In this document: one piece after another, positions 38,120 through 47,399 of the stretch
How positions within the stretch are numbered: the first letter of the stretch is position 1
Layout of the letters: each line of letters opens with the position of its first letter
Source of the DNA: Lycocorax pyrrhopterus obiensis
Lineage: Eukaryota; Chordata; Aves; Passeriformes; Paradisaeidae
Assembly: GCA_014706295.1 (NCBI GenBank)
Contig: JACSVZ010000008.1
Coordinates: 20,501,659 to 20,565,658 of the forward strand
Length of the DNA: 64,000 bases
Direction: 5' to 3'
Notes under the pieces: model-generated
What the model was told of the DNA's origin: nothing
What the model saw: the letters and a program-made list of their open reading frames with translations, nothing else
The model's database searches: none
Position numbers and translations under genes: made by a program

Positions 38120-39118
38120 GAGAGTGGTGCAGAGTTTAGGTTTATTTCACAGATATGTCCATCAAAAATTAAATACCAGGTTTTGCCATTTGTTTTAACA
38201 CTGAACAAATATGTACAAAATATGAACAATGTGAGGTATAAAACCACAAGACTTTTAAACAAAACTAGTATGTACAGAAACAGATACATGTACGATAGGC
38301 ATTATCTTCCCATGGCTGTGTGCCTCACTTATGCCCCGCAGCTGATGCCAGTTTCTCTCCTGCAGCAGGGCCCTATCGCTCCTTGCATTTTCTCTTCAAA
38401 TATGAAATCCATAAAAAACAGTGTTAGCTCTTTTAAAGGAGGAAAGTATTTTTTTTCTGCAAATGGAACCATCCAAACTCTGAGGCAAGATTCTCAAAAA
38501 TCTGAGAAGGCACATTTCATCTCACACAAGAAGAAGGAATCTGTCCAACAGCTCTACCTGACAAATGGAGGGATGTCTCAGTAGAGAGCACCATGGCACA
38601 TAAAAGGGTGTGAGCATAAGGCACTTCTTGGGATGGTCAAATCCCTCCCTATTTCACAGAACATATTTCTCTGCTTACAAAGGGCGTTTAAATTAATCTA
38701 TTTAAAGTACGTTTGTTTACACATATAAAGGGCTTAGTCCTGCAATCCATACTCACTTCCACACTAGCTACAGTTTTGCCTGATCACCGACAGCAGCTGA
38801 TTCAGACCCTCTCCACCACCGTGAGCAAGGACAGGGTGCAGGATTATATTCCAGTTAGAACACTGATTATTGTACAAACATATCTTACAAATAATTAAAT
38901 ACAAACCATGGTCCTTTAACCAAATTAGAGATGCCAAAACTGAACTGTTTGCAGAAAATACATCTTTCTTTCTCTGCTTATTATAAAATGAGTCTATTTG
39001 GTGATGCTTTTTTCTTTCAGTGTAACGGTGAAAGTTTTCTCCTGCAGCACAATATTCTTTCAAACCAGCCCCTGGTAAAGTGCAAGCCGAGTTAGGGTCC
39101 GCTCTCTGCATGGGGCTG
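38120..39118 (-). other. HHEX: HHEX 3' untranslated region (probable extent)
   Basis: No open frame follows the HHEX stop. The first AATAAA hexamer found on the minus strand downstream is at 38146-38141, which would give a 3' UTR of about 1 kb, close to known HHEX transcripts. Two UGUACAUA sequences, which match the Pumilio recognition element UGUANAUA, lie at 38276-38269 and 38217-38210, just before the poly(A) signal. The exact cleavage site is inferred. A 191-codon frame on the plus strand here (38009-38584) does not resemble a protein I know. Confidence 0.6.
38141..38146 (-). terminator. HHEX: Candidate HHEX poly(A) signal AATAAA
   Basis: The plus strand reads TTTATT here, so the minus strand has a canonical AATAAA about 975 nt past the stop codon. 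It is the first such hexamer I found downstream of the coding region. No strong GU-rich downstream element was evident, so use of this site is probable rather than shown. Confidence 0.55.
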
Positions 39119-39352
39119 TTAGTGGGCAGCATTGTAATAGCTTTTATCGCCTTCAATGTCCACTTCTTGATCAGAGTCATCAGAGACATCTGACTCCAGG
39201 TCCTCCTGTGAGGCCGGTGAGGGGGTGTACTGTGAGCCATCCAGAGAGACCTCCTTACCCTTCTGTTCAGGGCTCTGGCAGCTCTCCGGCCTTTGGTCAC
39301 TGTGACTGTCAGCACCTTCTACTTCTTCCTTTTTGGTGGCCTGGGGGTTCTC
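39119..39352 (-). CDS. HHEX: HHEX coding exon 4 (acidic C-terminal tail) and stop
   Basis: The acceptor TTGCAG|GAG precedes 39352. The exon encodes residues 204-280, starting ENPQATKKEE, passing a Ser/Gln-rich stretch, then SPASQEDLESDVSDDSDQ and EVDIEGDKSY, and ending YNAAH with TAA at 39121-39119. The acidic, serine-rich tail is the least conserved part of the family, except for the SPASQEDLES...DQEVDIEGDKSY block. In mammalian HHEX this region has been linked to activation and to CK2 phosphorylation. The tract SDVSDDSDQE contains S/T-X-X-D/E sites consistent with that. Confidence 0.95.
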   Translation of the reverse strand, partial: ENPQATKKEEVEGADSHSDQRPESCQSPEQKGKEVSLDGSQYTPSPASQEDLESDVSDDSDQEVDIEGDKSYYNAAH

Positions 39353-42300
39353 CTGCAATGAAAGAATCCTGCTTGGTACAGAACTACAGGCCAGAGTCAG
39401 GAGGCCTGGGAATTCCAGCTGTGCTGTGTGGGAAAACCACCTTGGGTTTCTTGCAGAAAGAGGCAGGTGTCCCGCTACCTCCCCGGGCCTCCTGCCTATA
39501 AACCTGCCTGAGTGGGACAGGGCTGGGCGAGGGCTCTGATCGCACTCCCTCACAGCCACAGGGGCTGCTGCCGTGAATAAGGCTCTTTGGCGATGGTTAT
39601 CGCAGTCACTTCAAAAGAGTCAGGAGCTGCTGGAGCCCAGGAACCTCTGAACTTTTGTCTTTAGCAAAGCAAATGTTTATTATGAGTCTACAAACACCGA
39701 CACACAGCTTCCTCCTGCCCTGATCTTTCTTTAATTACACCCGCCAGCAAGAGGAGGGAGGCTGAATCCATCAGTGGCCCAAAAGCAAATGGAAAAAAAT
39801 TACTAATTAAGCTAAAACTCAACATTAAAACACTCACCACTAAAACCAAACCGAACCAAAACGCTGTTTGTGAAGGCAAGAGTACCCTGTGTCGGCACCT
39901 GTCTGGAGAGCCCAGTCCCCTAAGGGGGCATTAAATGCTACTCTAAAGAGAAAGCAGGCAGAGACACGTACCCAGGATATAACCGTGCGGGCTTGGAGAA
40001 ATGGATGTGACTGAATGAAAAGGAGGAAATGACTTAAAATGGCCGAGATCCCAAGCAAGCTCTCCGGACACTGTGGCATGGGTTGGGCCCTAGCCAGCCT
40101 CTTGCCAGAATAATAGGACTTTATTAAAAAATCAACTGAAGATTGAGTTAAACTCAGGCAAAGGTCATAGAACAGATTCATCTAGAGCATGGTACAATGA
40201 TTAGTTTTCTTTTGTTTTTACTTTTATATTAAAGGCCAATTTGCCAGTAAAACATGTGTGTCCATTTCACACTTGCTGAAGCCAGACTCAGGCCAAAATG
40301 TTGGAATTTTTCAAAAATATTTGAGCCAAGGGACCTCACTTTTGCTGAGCCAGGCAGGATCGGGCCCTAAGTGCCAAAAAACCCCCTAAATAATTATCTG
40401 CTTGAGCATGATTTCTAAGGGAAGGGAAACTGCTTTAACCTCTTAGCCTCACACACTGTAACTGCTTGTGAACAGAAAGTAAAAGCTACTCAGTTTTCCA
40501 TGTGGCTCCTCAAAACTAACAAGGTGTTTGTACCTGCCTTCTCCCAACGTTAGTAAAATACATTGACTTGTGTTTATTAAGAGGGGGAGTTTTAAAACAC
40601 CAGTAAATATCGTTCTCCAAAAAAACTGCCTAAGTAATTTACTGACAATTACTTATCTTCTCCACGTTAATTGGCTAAACAACATATGGGTTTACAAAAC
40701 AATTAGTGTGGAGTCTTAATAGGCGGTGTGTGAAAGATGGGTATAATTGATATAGGAACTACATTAGGAGCTTTTAACGTTAGTGCTGCCTGAACGAGCC
40801 CTCATGGATTCCAGCATGACTATTTGTCTTTTTAATCAAGGTGAAGAGGTTAAACAGCCTTTCAGATGACTTCTGCACACAACCTGGAATAGGCGAGCAC
40901 GGTGTAAGATAAGACAATTAAAATACTTATTTCTATAGAAACAGAAACATCCATGTACCTGCTTTAGACGCCTCCATTTGGCTCTGCGATTCTGAAACCA
41001 CGTTTTGACCTGAGCAACGACAACAAGAAAAGGCGCAGGGTAGTCTTGGAGCAGGTAAGTGCCCGGAGCCCTACCCAAGCCACAAGCAAAAAGCAAGAAC
41101 CTGCCAAGCACCCCCTCCCCGCCGACCCCGAGCCGGCCAGGTTCCCGGGAGCGATGCACCCACAGCAGACGCACGGCGGGGCCGGAGCGGCCGGAAAGGG
41201 GGTGCGGTTCCCCGGGGCGGGGGCACGGCCTCACCTGCCTCTCGCTGAGTTGCAGCATCTTGGCCAGGCGCTTCCTCTCCGGCGGGGAGAGGTATTTCTG
41301 CGTCTCGAACTTCTTCTCCAACTCGATGGTCTGGTCGTTGGAGAAGCGGACCTGCCCCCCCTTCCTCTTGTGCAGCGGCCGCTGGATGAAGGGGCTCCAC
41401 AGCAGCGGCTTCCCTACAAAGAGAGGCACAGCGCCGAGGGTCACTGGCCGGCCGCGGACACGCGTGACTGGGGAGCCCCGGCCCTGGCCGGGGCCAGGCC
41501 TGGAAGCGCGCCGGGTTCAGGGCTCGCTAATTTCCTTCGCCTGATTTTATTTCCCCCAGTTCCTACTCTGATCTTTCCCCTCTCTGATTTTTCCTCTCCG
41601 CCAAGCAGAGAGACCAGTTAAAGTCACTCTACGGGCTTTGGCAACATTTCCGTCAATGTGTTTCCTGTTGGTCTATCTCGCAAAGAAAAGAGACCCAAAA
41701 AAAAAAAAAAAAAAAAAAAGACCTTTGCTTCCTTCTGCTCTTTCACTGCCATGCCCTAAAGAAACTGTCTCCCTTTCTCTGAGCCAGTGCCCGGGTCCCT
41801 GCGGAGACTGGGGACATCGCGGGGCTGGGCAGGGGTGATGCGCCAACACGAGGGCACTGGGCTTCTAGGAAGAAGTGCCCCCATATCCCCCACCCCCGGC
41901 TGGGGGCTTGCCCGCGGAGGCCGCGGTGTGCCCGCCAGGCTGAACCCCGGGCCGGGGCCGTGTGAGGGGCGAGGCGGTTCAGGCAGCGACACGCCGGGGA
42001 ACCTGCCCCGCTGCGGAGCCGCGGCCGCGTCCCGGGGCAGGAGGCTCTAGCCAGTGCGACTGAGTCACGCTGTTTGTCTTTCTGCCTGCACCCTTTGCAA
42101 TTTGCTGCATTGTTTTTCGAGATTTTGCTTGCGTCAGGCTTTAGTAATTCTGGTGCAAAACAGACTCAAAAAATAGGAAGCAACTGGTTATTTTAGCTGT
42201 CATAAAGTCACATCCCACACAGAGGAAATGAACAATATCAGAAAAACGGATCCCGGCTATCAGAAGTCGAGTGTTTCCTGAATTTGTCTGTATTGAGGAT

Positions 42301-43433
42301 GTCGATAAAGTAATCAGCAATGTGCACGACTCCCGGGGAAGAGCCTGCTTCAGGCGGCCAGGAAAACACTTAACAGCTTCTGAAACCAGATTTACTCCTA
42401 TCGAGAGCTCAAGGTTTCCTGTATGAACGGAAAGGGTCAGCCTCTTTCACTGCACAAATGTGGTGAGTCAGGTCCAGTTTTGCAATCACTAAGAACAAGT
42501 GCTGCAGCCCGGGCACGGGGCTCGGCCCCCGCAGCGGGGTCGCTTCCCCCGGCCAAGGGCGCGAAGTGGTCGCCGGGGTCCCCGACCCGACCCGACCCGA
42601 CCCGGCCCGGCCCGGCCCGAGCCGGCCCACGGAGGAACCTCAGGGGCCCCAGCGAGCGGAGCCGGCCTCCCGACTGTTTTTCAAGTCATCCGCAGGAAAA
42701 GACTGAGATCTGCCATGCGATCTCCAAGCACAATTAAAACTCCCCACCAAAACCACACGCGACATTACTAAGGACACTCTCAGAGTCACTTGGTTTGAAG
42801 GAAAACAAATCTGAGTCACCGCGGCCGCGCACTGTGGTCTCGCTGCCAGACCTGGAGCGCGGCACGTCTTTAATTTACTGTAAATCAGACGGGGGCCGGA
42901 GGGAGCCGGGGGAACACAGAGGGGCGGCGGGGCGGGCGGGAAAGGGGACCGCTTTCAGGCACTTCCCATTTACCCCTGCCCCGACGGCGGGATGGGGACG
43001 GGACGCGAGTTGCGCGGCAGCCGGGGAGGGCGGAGGGGAGGGCACATGGCTTACCCAGGGGGTCCTGCCGGATCAAGGCGTGCGCGTAGTCGCCGACGGC
43101 GCGGGGGAAGGAGTAGAGGGGCCCGGCGTAGGCGCCGGTGCCATAGGTGGCGGCGAGGTGGTGGGAGAAAGCCGGGTGGACGGGGGTCGGCTCGTAGATG
43201 GGGGTCCGGTACGGGGACACCAGGCTGGTGAAGGAGGAGTTGGGCGACGGCAGCGTTGGCGGCGGCGGGGCGGGCAGGGAGTGGGGGGCCGGGGCGGCGG
43301 CGGGGCCGCGGCCCAGGATGTCCTCGATGTAGAAGGGCGTGGGGTGCGCGGGCTGGAGCAGCGGCGTGGGCGCGTACAGCGGGACGCCGACGCCCAGGGC
43401 CGCCGGTGCCGCGCCCGGTGGCTGGTACTGCAT
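39119..43433 (-). CDS. HHEX: HHEX, haematopoietically expressed homeobox protein (whole coding span, four exons)
   Basis: The coding exons join in order 43433-43055, 41413-41235, 41009-40959 and 39352-39119. They total 843 nt, encoding 280 residues plus TAA. All introns are GT-AG, with lengths of 1641, 225 and 1606 nt. The protein begins MQYQPPGAAP. It has a proline-rich N-terminal half with an FYIEDILGR eh1-like motif (residues 34-42), known in this family to recruit Groucho/TLE. A homeodomain follows at about residues 143-202 with WFQNRRAKWRR in helix 3. The tail is acidic and contains EVDIEGDKSY. Human HHEX is 270 residues, so the length fits. The family acts in the nucleus, mainly as a transcriptional repressor in anterior endoderm, liver, thyroid, pancreas and blood or endothelial progenitors. 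The start was chosen by family match and has G at -3. The frame stays open upstream, so length alone does not define the start. No frameshift or lost key residue was seen. Confidence 0.97.
40959..41009 (-). CDS. HHEX: HHEX coding exon 3 (recognition helix micro-exon)
   Basis: This 51-nt, 17-codon exon encodes VKTWFQNRRAKWRRLKQ, residues 187-203, the DNA-recognition helix of the homeodomain. Trp48, Phe49, Gln50, Asn51 and Arg53 of homeodomain numbering are all present, and Gln50 sets the expected TAAT-type specificity. The acceptor is GTTGCTCAG|GTC and the donor is AAGCAG|GTACAT. Both ends are in phase 0. Confidence 0.96.
41235..41413 (-). CDS. HHEX: HHEX coding exon 2 (homeodomain helices 1-2)
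   Basis: The acceptor TTTGTAG|GGAAG precedes 41413 and the donor AGGCAG|GTGAGG follows 41235. The exon completes codon 127 and runs to residue 186. It encodes KPLLWSPFIQRPLHKRKGG and the homeodomain through ERQ, including helix 1 (TIELEKKFETQ) and helix 2 (PPERKRLAKMLQ). It ends in phase 0. The exon breaks the homeodomain just before the helix 3 core VKTWFQNRR, a split typical of HHEX genes. Confidence 0.96.
41697..41719. repeat. Poly(A) tract (23 nt) in HHEX intron 1
   Basis: An uninterrupted run of A on the plus strand, which is poly(U) in the HHEX pre-mRNA. It lies about 280 nt upstream of the exon 2 acceptor and has no adjoining SINE body that I recognise. Confidence 0.9.
42061..42470. 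promoter_or_regulatory. Candidate intron 1 enhancer of HHEX
   Basis: This part of intron 1 has much lower GC than the CpG-rich blocks on both sides. TGAGTCA (AP-1/NF-E2 core) occurs at 42061 and 42464, with a third copy at 42812 further up the intron. GATA cores lie at 42236 and 42258 (both as TATC) and at 42304. AGGAAAT and TTTCCT ETS-type cores are also present. In mouse Hhex a haematopoietic element is known in intron 1. Assigning that role here is inference from position and motif content. Confidence 0.4.
42581..42627. repeat. CCCGA/CCCGG pentanucleotide tandem repeat in HHEX intron 1
   Basis: Four exact CCCGA units (42581-42600) are followed by three CCCGG units, one CCCGA and a degenerate tail. 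The array is purely GC-rich and lies inside the HHEX CpG island, in intron 1. It is a likely length-variable microsatellite. Confidence 0.9.
43055..43433 (-). CDS. HHEX: HHEX coding exon 1
   Basis: This exon encodes residues 1-126 plus the first base of codon 127. It holds the proline/alanine-rich repression region: PFYIEDILGR near residues 33-42, a PAPPPPTLPSP run near 54-64, and the conserved stretch HHLAATYGTGAYAGPLYSFP (91-110). The donor is CTGG|GTAAGC on the minus strand at 43054. The exon sits in the CpG island and is very GC-rich. ATG is the complement of 43431-43433. The next base upstream of the homologous start gives no stop, so the ATG is assigned from the known avian N-terminus MQYQ. 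Confidence 0.96.
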
Positions 43434-44640
43434 GGCGCGGTCGCCGCCCGCGCACCCCCGCGCCCCCGGCCGCCCCTGCGGAAAGCCGGCCCCGACCGCG
43501 GCGGCTGGGTGCTGGCACCGCCGCCGCGGGTTTCTCTGGGCTCGGGTTACCCTTCGATAGGTTTCTATTGGCGCGGGGCGGAGCTCGCGTGGTCTCTGTC
43601 CCCTTCCTGCCACGGCGCCGTCTGGCCAATGAGCCCGGCCAGGGAAGGGGGAAACCACCCCCCGCCGGCAAACACTCCCCCCGCCTCCCCGAGCGAACTC
43701 CCCGCGGCGCCAATCAACCACCGCCGCTGCCCGGGGGAGCCCGGGGCAGCGGGGCGCGATCCGCCACCCGCCGGGCCCCGACGGCACAGGGGGCCCGGCG
43801 CCTCCCGCAGCGGTTCCCGCGCCTCTGCCCGCGCACGACACGGCGTCACCCGGTTCTCGGGCTTCCCCGTGGGGGTGCGCGCTGACCCCTGCAGCGTGGG
43901 CCTGGCGCGGACCGAGGGAGGAGGCAAAAAGGGGATGGGCACCTCCCACCCGGCCCGGGGAGCTCTCCTTTGGAAAGGTCCGCGCGGGTGCTCCGCCTGA
44001 CTGCTTGGACCGGGAACGGGTGGGGGGAGTGCGTGGGCGGCGGGGCCGTACAGGCTCCTGCCCCGTGCCCAGGACAGGGCCGAGAGCACGGCGTGGCGGA
44101 GCAGGAAGTCGCGCCGCACTGCTCGCGTCCCGCCTGGCACTGACGGCCGGCATCGGGCGGCAGACTGGGGGACGATGGGGCGTCCGGGCCGCGCGGGCTG
44201 GGGTGCCAGTGCCCGACAGCCCTGGCAGAGAAGGCGGCGCGGCGGCCCGAGCAGCGCCACCTGGGCTCCATCGATTAAATTTTTAAGATCCCGCCGGGTG
44301 ATTCCCCCTGCCCCGCAGCCCCAAGCGAGAGATACGCTCTCTATTCGGGCGTCGCCGACTCCGCTCCGCGGGGCTGCCCCATGCCAGCACCGCTGTCGGC
44401 CGGGCTTGGGCGAGGGGTGGCGGGAGCGGTGTGGAAGGGGCAGCGATCCCCGCTCTGCCCGCGCCCCTCAAGCACCCGGGGCCTCGCCCCGACGGCAGCG
44501 GCTGGCGCGGCCCTGTCCCCCTCCGTGCGAGCGGAGGCGGCAGGTGCACCCTGCGTGTCCGCGGACCCCGCCGCGCACCGTCTCCCTCACATGCCCCCGT
44601 GCTGACAGCGAGCACGGAAAGCTGTTAAGGAATAGCAGGT
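43434..44640 (-). promoter_or_regulatory. HHEX: HHEX promoter and 5' CpG island
   Basis: The island is dense in CpG and continuous with exon 1. Within 300 bp upstream of the ATG there is a minus-strand CCAAT box (complement of ATTGG, 43571-43567) next to a GC box (GGGGCGG on plus, 43575-43581). Two more CCAAT pentamers lie in the opposite orientation at 43626-43630 and 43720-43724. There is no obvious TATA box. This fits a TATA-less, Sp1/NF-Y type developmental promoter. The transcription start cannot be placed from sequence alone but is likely between the ATG and the GC/CCAAT cluster. Confidence 0.75.
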
Positions 44641-46279
44641 GCTGGTATAACTTTGCGCTTTTTTTCTTTTTTTATGTAAAAAAAAAAAAAAAAGAAAAAA
44701 AAAAGGTCTCCAGTTCAAACCCACGAAGATCTTAATAACTGAGAGGCTCAGAGCAAGACGAAAGGGTGTTGGTGAAATGAAAAACAAAAAAGTAGATCTT
44801 TTAATAATACAGAGAGGTTGGGTTTTCTTTTTCTTTACATTGTTAACAAATGCCAAAACTCACCTTTAAAGCGTGGTCTTGTGTCTTGTAAATATCAGGT
44901 ACACGTAAAGCGAGCTGACAGTTTTGATTATTTTTTCTCTGTGCTCAGTCTCCCAGGCATTGCTCTTTCCAAGGGGTTTAGTTAATGTTTTCATCTGGAA
45001 GTGTTGGATTTGCAGCTTGATTTACTTAATAAATGTACAGTAAACCGATGACCCGTTGCCCTCTGGAATAACGACGTGCATGATATGAGGCAGCAGAATG
45101 GAGGGCCCCCACAATATTTTACAAGCTGTCGATTCAAAATCTTGAGAACAAGTTTATGCAAAAAGAAAAAAAAATGTTTTGCTGTATTATTGGAAAACAA
45201 ATAAATAGAGGAAGAGATTATTCTTTTCTGACTTTTATACAAGCAATAGGCCTTGTTAAAAGGAAGTTTTAATGACACAGTTATTACATTCCACTACCAC
45301 TGCATAATCCCTAACAAGAAAAATGAAGCACTTAATTTTGCAGTTCTACAGAACCGCCCCTTTCAAATTCAATTGTTAGACCTCAGCCTTCCTCCTTCCA
45401 CGGGTTGGAGACTATTAAATCCGCATTCATGAAATGTCACATTTATTGAACTACATAATTTTTTAATATCACTAGTGCAGGTTTTATAGTTGATTTTATT
45501 GTTTTTATGGCCATTCGGGGCTCTAAAACCCGGATTTTTTCAATGTTGTCCTTATAATTTTTTTCACACAGTCAGAACTAATAAAATAGAACAGTTGTGA
45601 CTTTTTAATGCAAGGGGTCTCGGAGTTTCAATATTTTCACTCTGCTGGATACTAAAACCAATAAAAATACATGAGATTTTAATTATTTTCTGGATTAAAT
45701 AAAACCTTTTCCTTTTCGCTTGGAACATACATTTTGTTTGTAGTTTCTGTCGTGAGGGAGATAATGCAGCTTCGGACAAAATACATTATTACCAATATTG
45801 TTGCAATGAGTACAGTTTTGACCGGATTTTACAGTCTAACGGGCATTTAAAGTAAGGTGCTGTAGATCAGGGCAATCAAGAGAGTGCTTTAGTATTCTTA
45901 TTATTTCTTCTCCAGGTTCCCTCTGGAAAGCTCTCCAATTTATCTGGAAAACCCTGGGCGGGGGGGAGAGGGGGAGAGAGAGAGAGAAAATATACACCTT
46001 TCCCGATTAAAAAAAGGAATCCTTTCAAATTAATTTTCTTGGTATGCACTTGAAACGCCCCCAAGTTTTCCTGCCAATCTCGGTATTTCTGGAGGGCGGC
46101 GGGGCGGGGTGCGTGCATCCCCGCACTGGCACGGTCTCAGCCCGGAGGGATCGGCTGGAGAACTCATTATTTTGTGTAATAACTTCGGGGCCCTGTCTTC
46201 CCCTTCACTTTCCCTGAAATCACCCGCCTTCGAGGAGTTCTGAGCTCAAGAAAAAATAATAATAAAAAATCAAGGCCCC
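44641..46279. other. AT-rich non-coding gap between two CpG islands
   Basis: This single-copy-looking AT-rich DNA contains no exon I could identify. It holds poly(A) tracts around 44680-44704 and the GA-rich tract at 45958-45990. It is placed where proximal regulatory elements of HHEX would be expected, but I could not assign a specific one. Confidence 0.6.
45958..45990. repeat. Purine tract, G-rich then GA dinucleotide repeat
   Basis: A run of G and A (GGCGGGGGGGAGAGGGGGAG, then GA units and AAAA) forms an almost pure polypurine tract on the plus strand. It could bind GAGA-type factors or form a triplex. It is otherwise a simple repeat. Confidence 0.85.
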
Positions 46280-47095
46280 CACTTGCTGCAGGCAGCCCCG
46301 CTGCCAGCCCCGACGGCGGAGACGGGCGGGACCCGGGCTCCCCCGCTGCCGCCCGGCCGCGCTCCCCGCGGGGCGGACAGAAAGAGCGGCTCTGGCCGGA
46401 GGAAGCTGGTGCGAATGTGCTGCCTCGTGTGTCCCCCCAGGTCGGGGGCTGGCGGGGAGGGTCGGACGGGCTCCCCGGGGAAGCAGTGGGGTCCCGGCTG
46501 CCGCCGGCTGCCCCATGAGTGATGTCGCCACGCTGGCCTCGCAGGTCGGTGCCCCCGGGGCCCAGCCTCGCTCACCAGCTGCTTTGAGCCTATTTCCCTC
46601 CCCTTCCAGACCTTGTCCTGCGTGGAGCCCGGAGCAGCTTTCCCCAAGGCCGGCGCTCCACAGGTGCCTCGAGTGGCGATGGGGGAAGCCTTTGCCAGAG
46701 GAAGCGGCACCCACGGGCTCCGGTGGGGCTCTGGAGCCTCCCGCCGGCCGCCACCGCCTCCATCTCCGTGCCGGTGCTGCGGGGAGTCGGCAGCCCCGCG
46801 GAGGCGGCGTCGGGGCCGGGGCCGGGGCCGGGGCCGGGGCCGGGGCCGGGGCCGGGGCCGGGTCCCGCTCGGCGGCCCGGCTGCGGGTGGTCGGGTCTCC
46901 CTCTCCCCCAGCCCCAGGGCGGGGGCGCAGCACCGCTTTAATTTAGCGTTTATGTGTCACCGTGTTCGTGAGCGGCTTTTACGGGGCGGCGGTAACGCGA
47001 AACACCTGGACGGCGGCACCGCGGGCGCGCACGGCGGGGGCGGGGGGCTGCGGCGGAGGGCGCTGGGCTGTGCCGGCCTGTCCTCAGGCCGGTGC
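46280..47095. other. Second upstream CpG island
   Basis: This very GC- and CpG-rich block starts about 2.8 kb upstream of the HHEX start codon and is separated from the promoter island by about 1.6 kb of AT-rich DNA. It contains the GGGGCC array. Open frames on both strands have low-complexity Gly/Pro/Ala/Arg content with no recognised domain. I infer a distal promoter or regulatory island of HHEX. Confidence 0.75.
46812..46862. repeat. GGGGCC hexanucleotide repeat, eight exact units
   Basis: Eight perfect GGGGCC units occupy 46812-46859 on the plus strand, followed by GGG. The motif is the same hexamer as the human C9orf72 repeat, but the locus is unrelated. Four or more G4 runs at regular spacing make it a strong G-quadruplex candidate on the plus strand. 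Confidence 0.95.
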
Positions 47096-47196
47096 GTTAA
47101 AATAAAATAAGAATAATTTTAAAAAATCAAAACCACGAACCCAGTGTCAGAAAATCAGGAAATGAAAGCTTCCAAAACCAGCGACACATGCCAGGC

Positions 47197-47362
47197 GATA
47201 TTTCCACCGCACCCATGATTATCTGTGATAAATGCCCCGATAAACAGAATATTCCTGATTCCTGGAGTGGTTATATCGGGCGATACATAAACGGGTCCGC
47301 AATTTATAACTGAGCGTGTTTAGAACCACAGAACCCTTTCCTTTGCCTCACGGATTGTTATC
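47197..47362. promoter_or_regulatory. Candidate GATA-rich enhancer upstream of HHEX
   Basis: GATA cores lie at 47197, 47227, 47239 and 47282 on the plus strand and as TATC at 47220, 47274 and 47359. Six fall within 89 bp. A paired TTATCTGTGATAA arrangement is present. The cluster begins just outside the upstream CpG island, about 3.8 kb from the HHEX start codon. HHEX is a known target of GATA factors in endoderm and blood. Function here is inferred from motif density and position only. Confidence 0.4.
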
Positions 47363-47399
47363 ACTAACGTGTACCTAGCCGGTTTCTGCTCTCCAAACT

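Noticed and set aside
38009..38584. 191-codon plus-strand frame
   Set aside because: It is antisense to the HHEX 3' UTR and its poly(A) signal and resembles no protein family.
42795..44000. 401-codon plus-strand open frame opposite HHEX exon 1
   Set aside because: It is the antisense of a CpG island, where stop codons are rare. It is Gly/Arg/Pro-rich, overlaps other long frames and resembles no family, while the minus strand encodes an unmistakable HHEX exon.
43434..44153. N-terminal extension of HHEX from an upstream in-frame ATG at 44153
   Set aside because: The frame is open only because of GC content. The family starts at MQYQ, and the extension runs through the CCAAT/GC-box promoter region.
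46220..46933. 237-codon minus-strand frame in the upstream CpG island
   Set aside because: It runs through the GGGGCC repeat (Pro-Ala dipeptides) and other low-complexity sequence, so base composition explains it.
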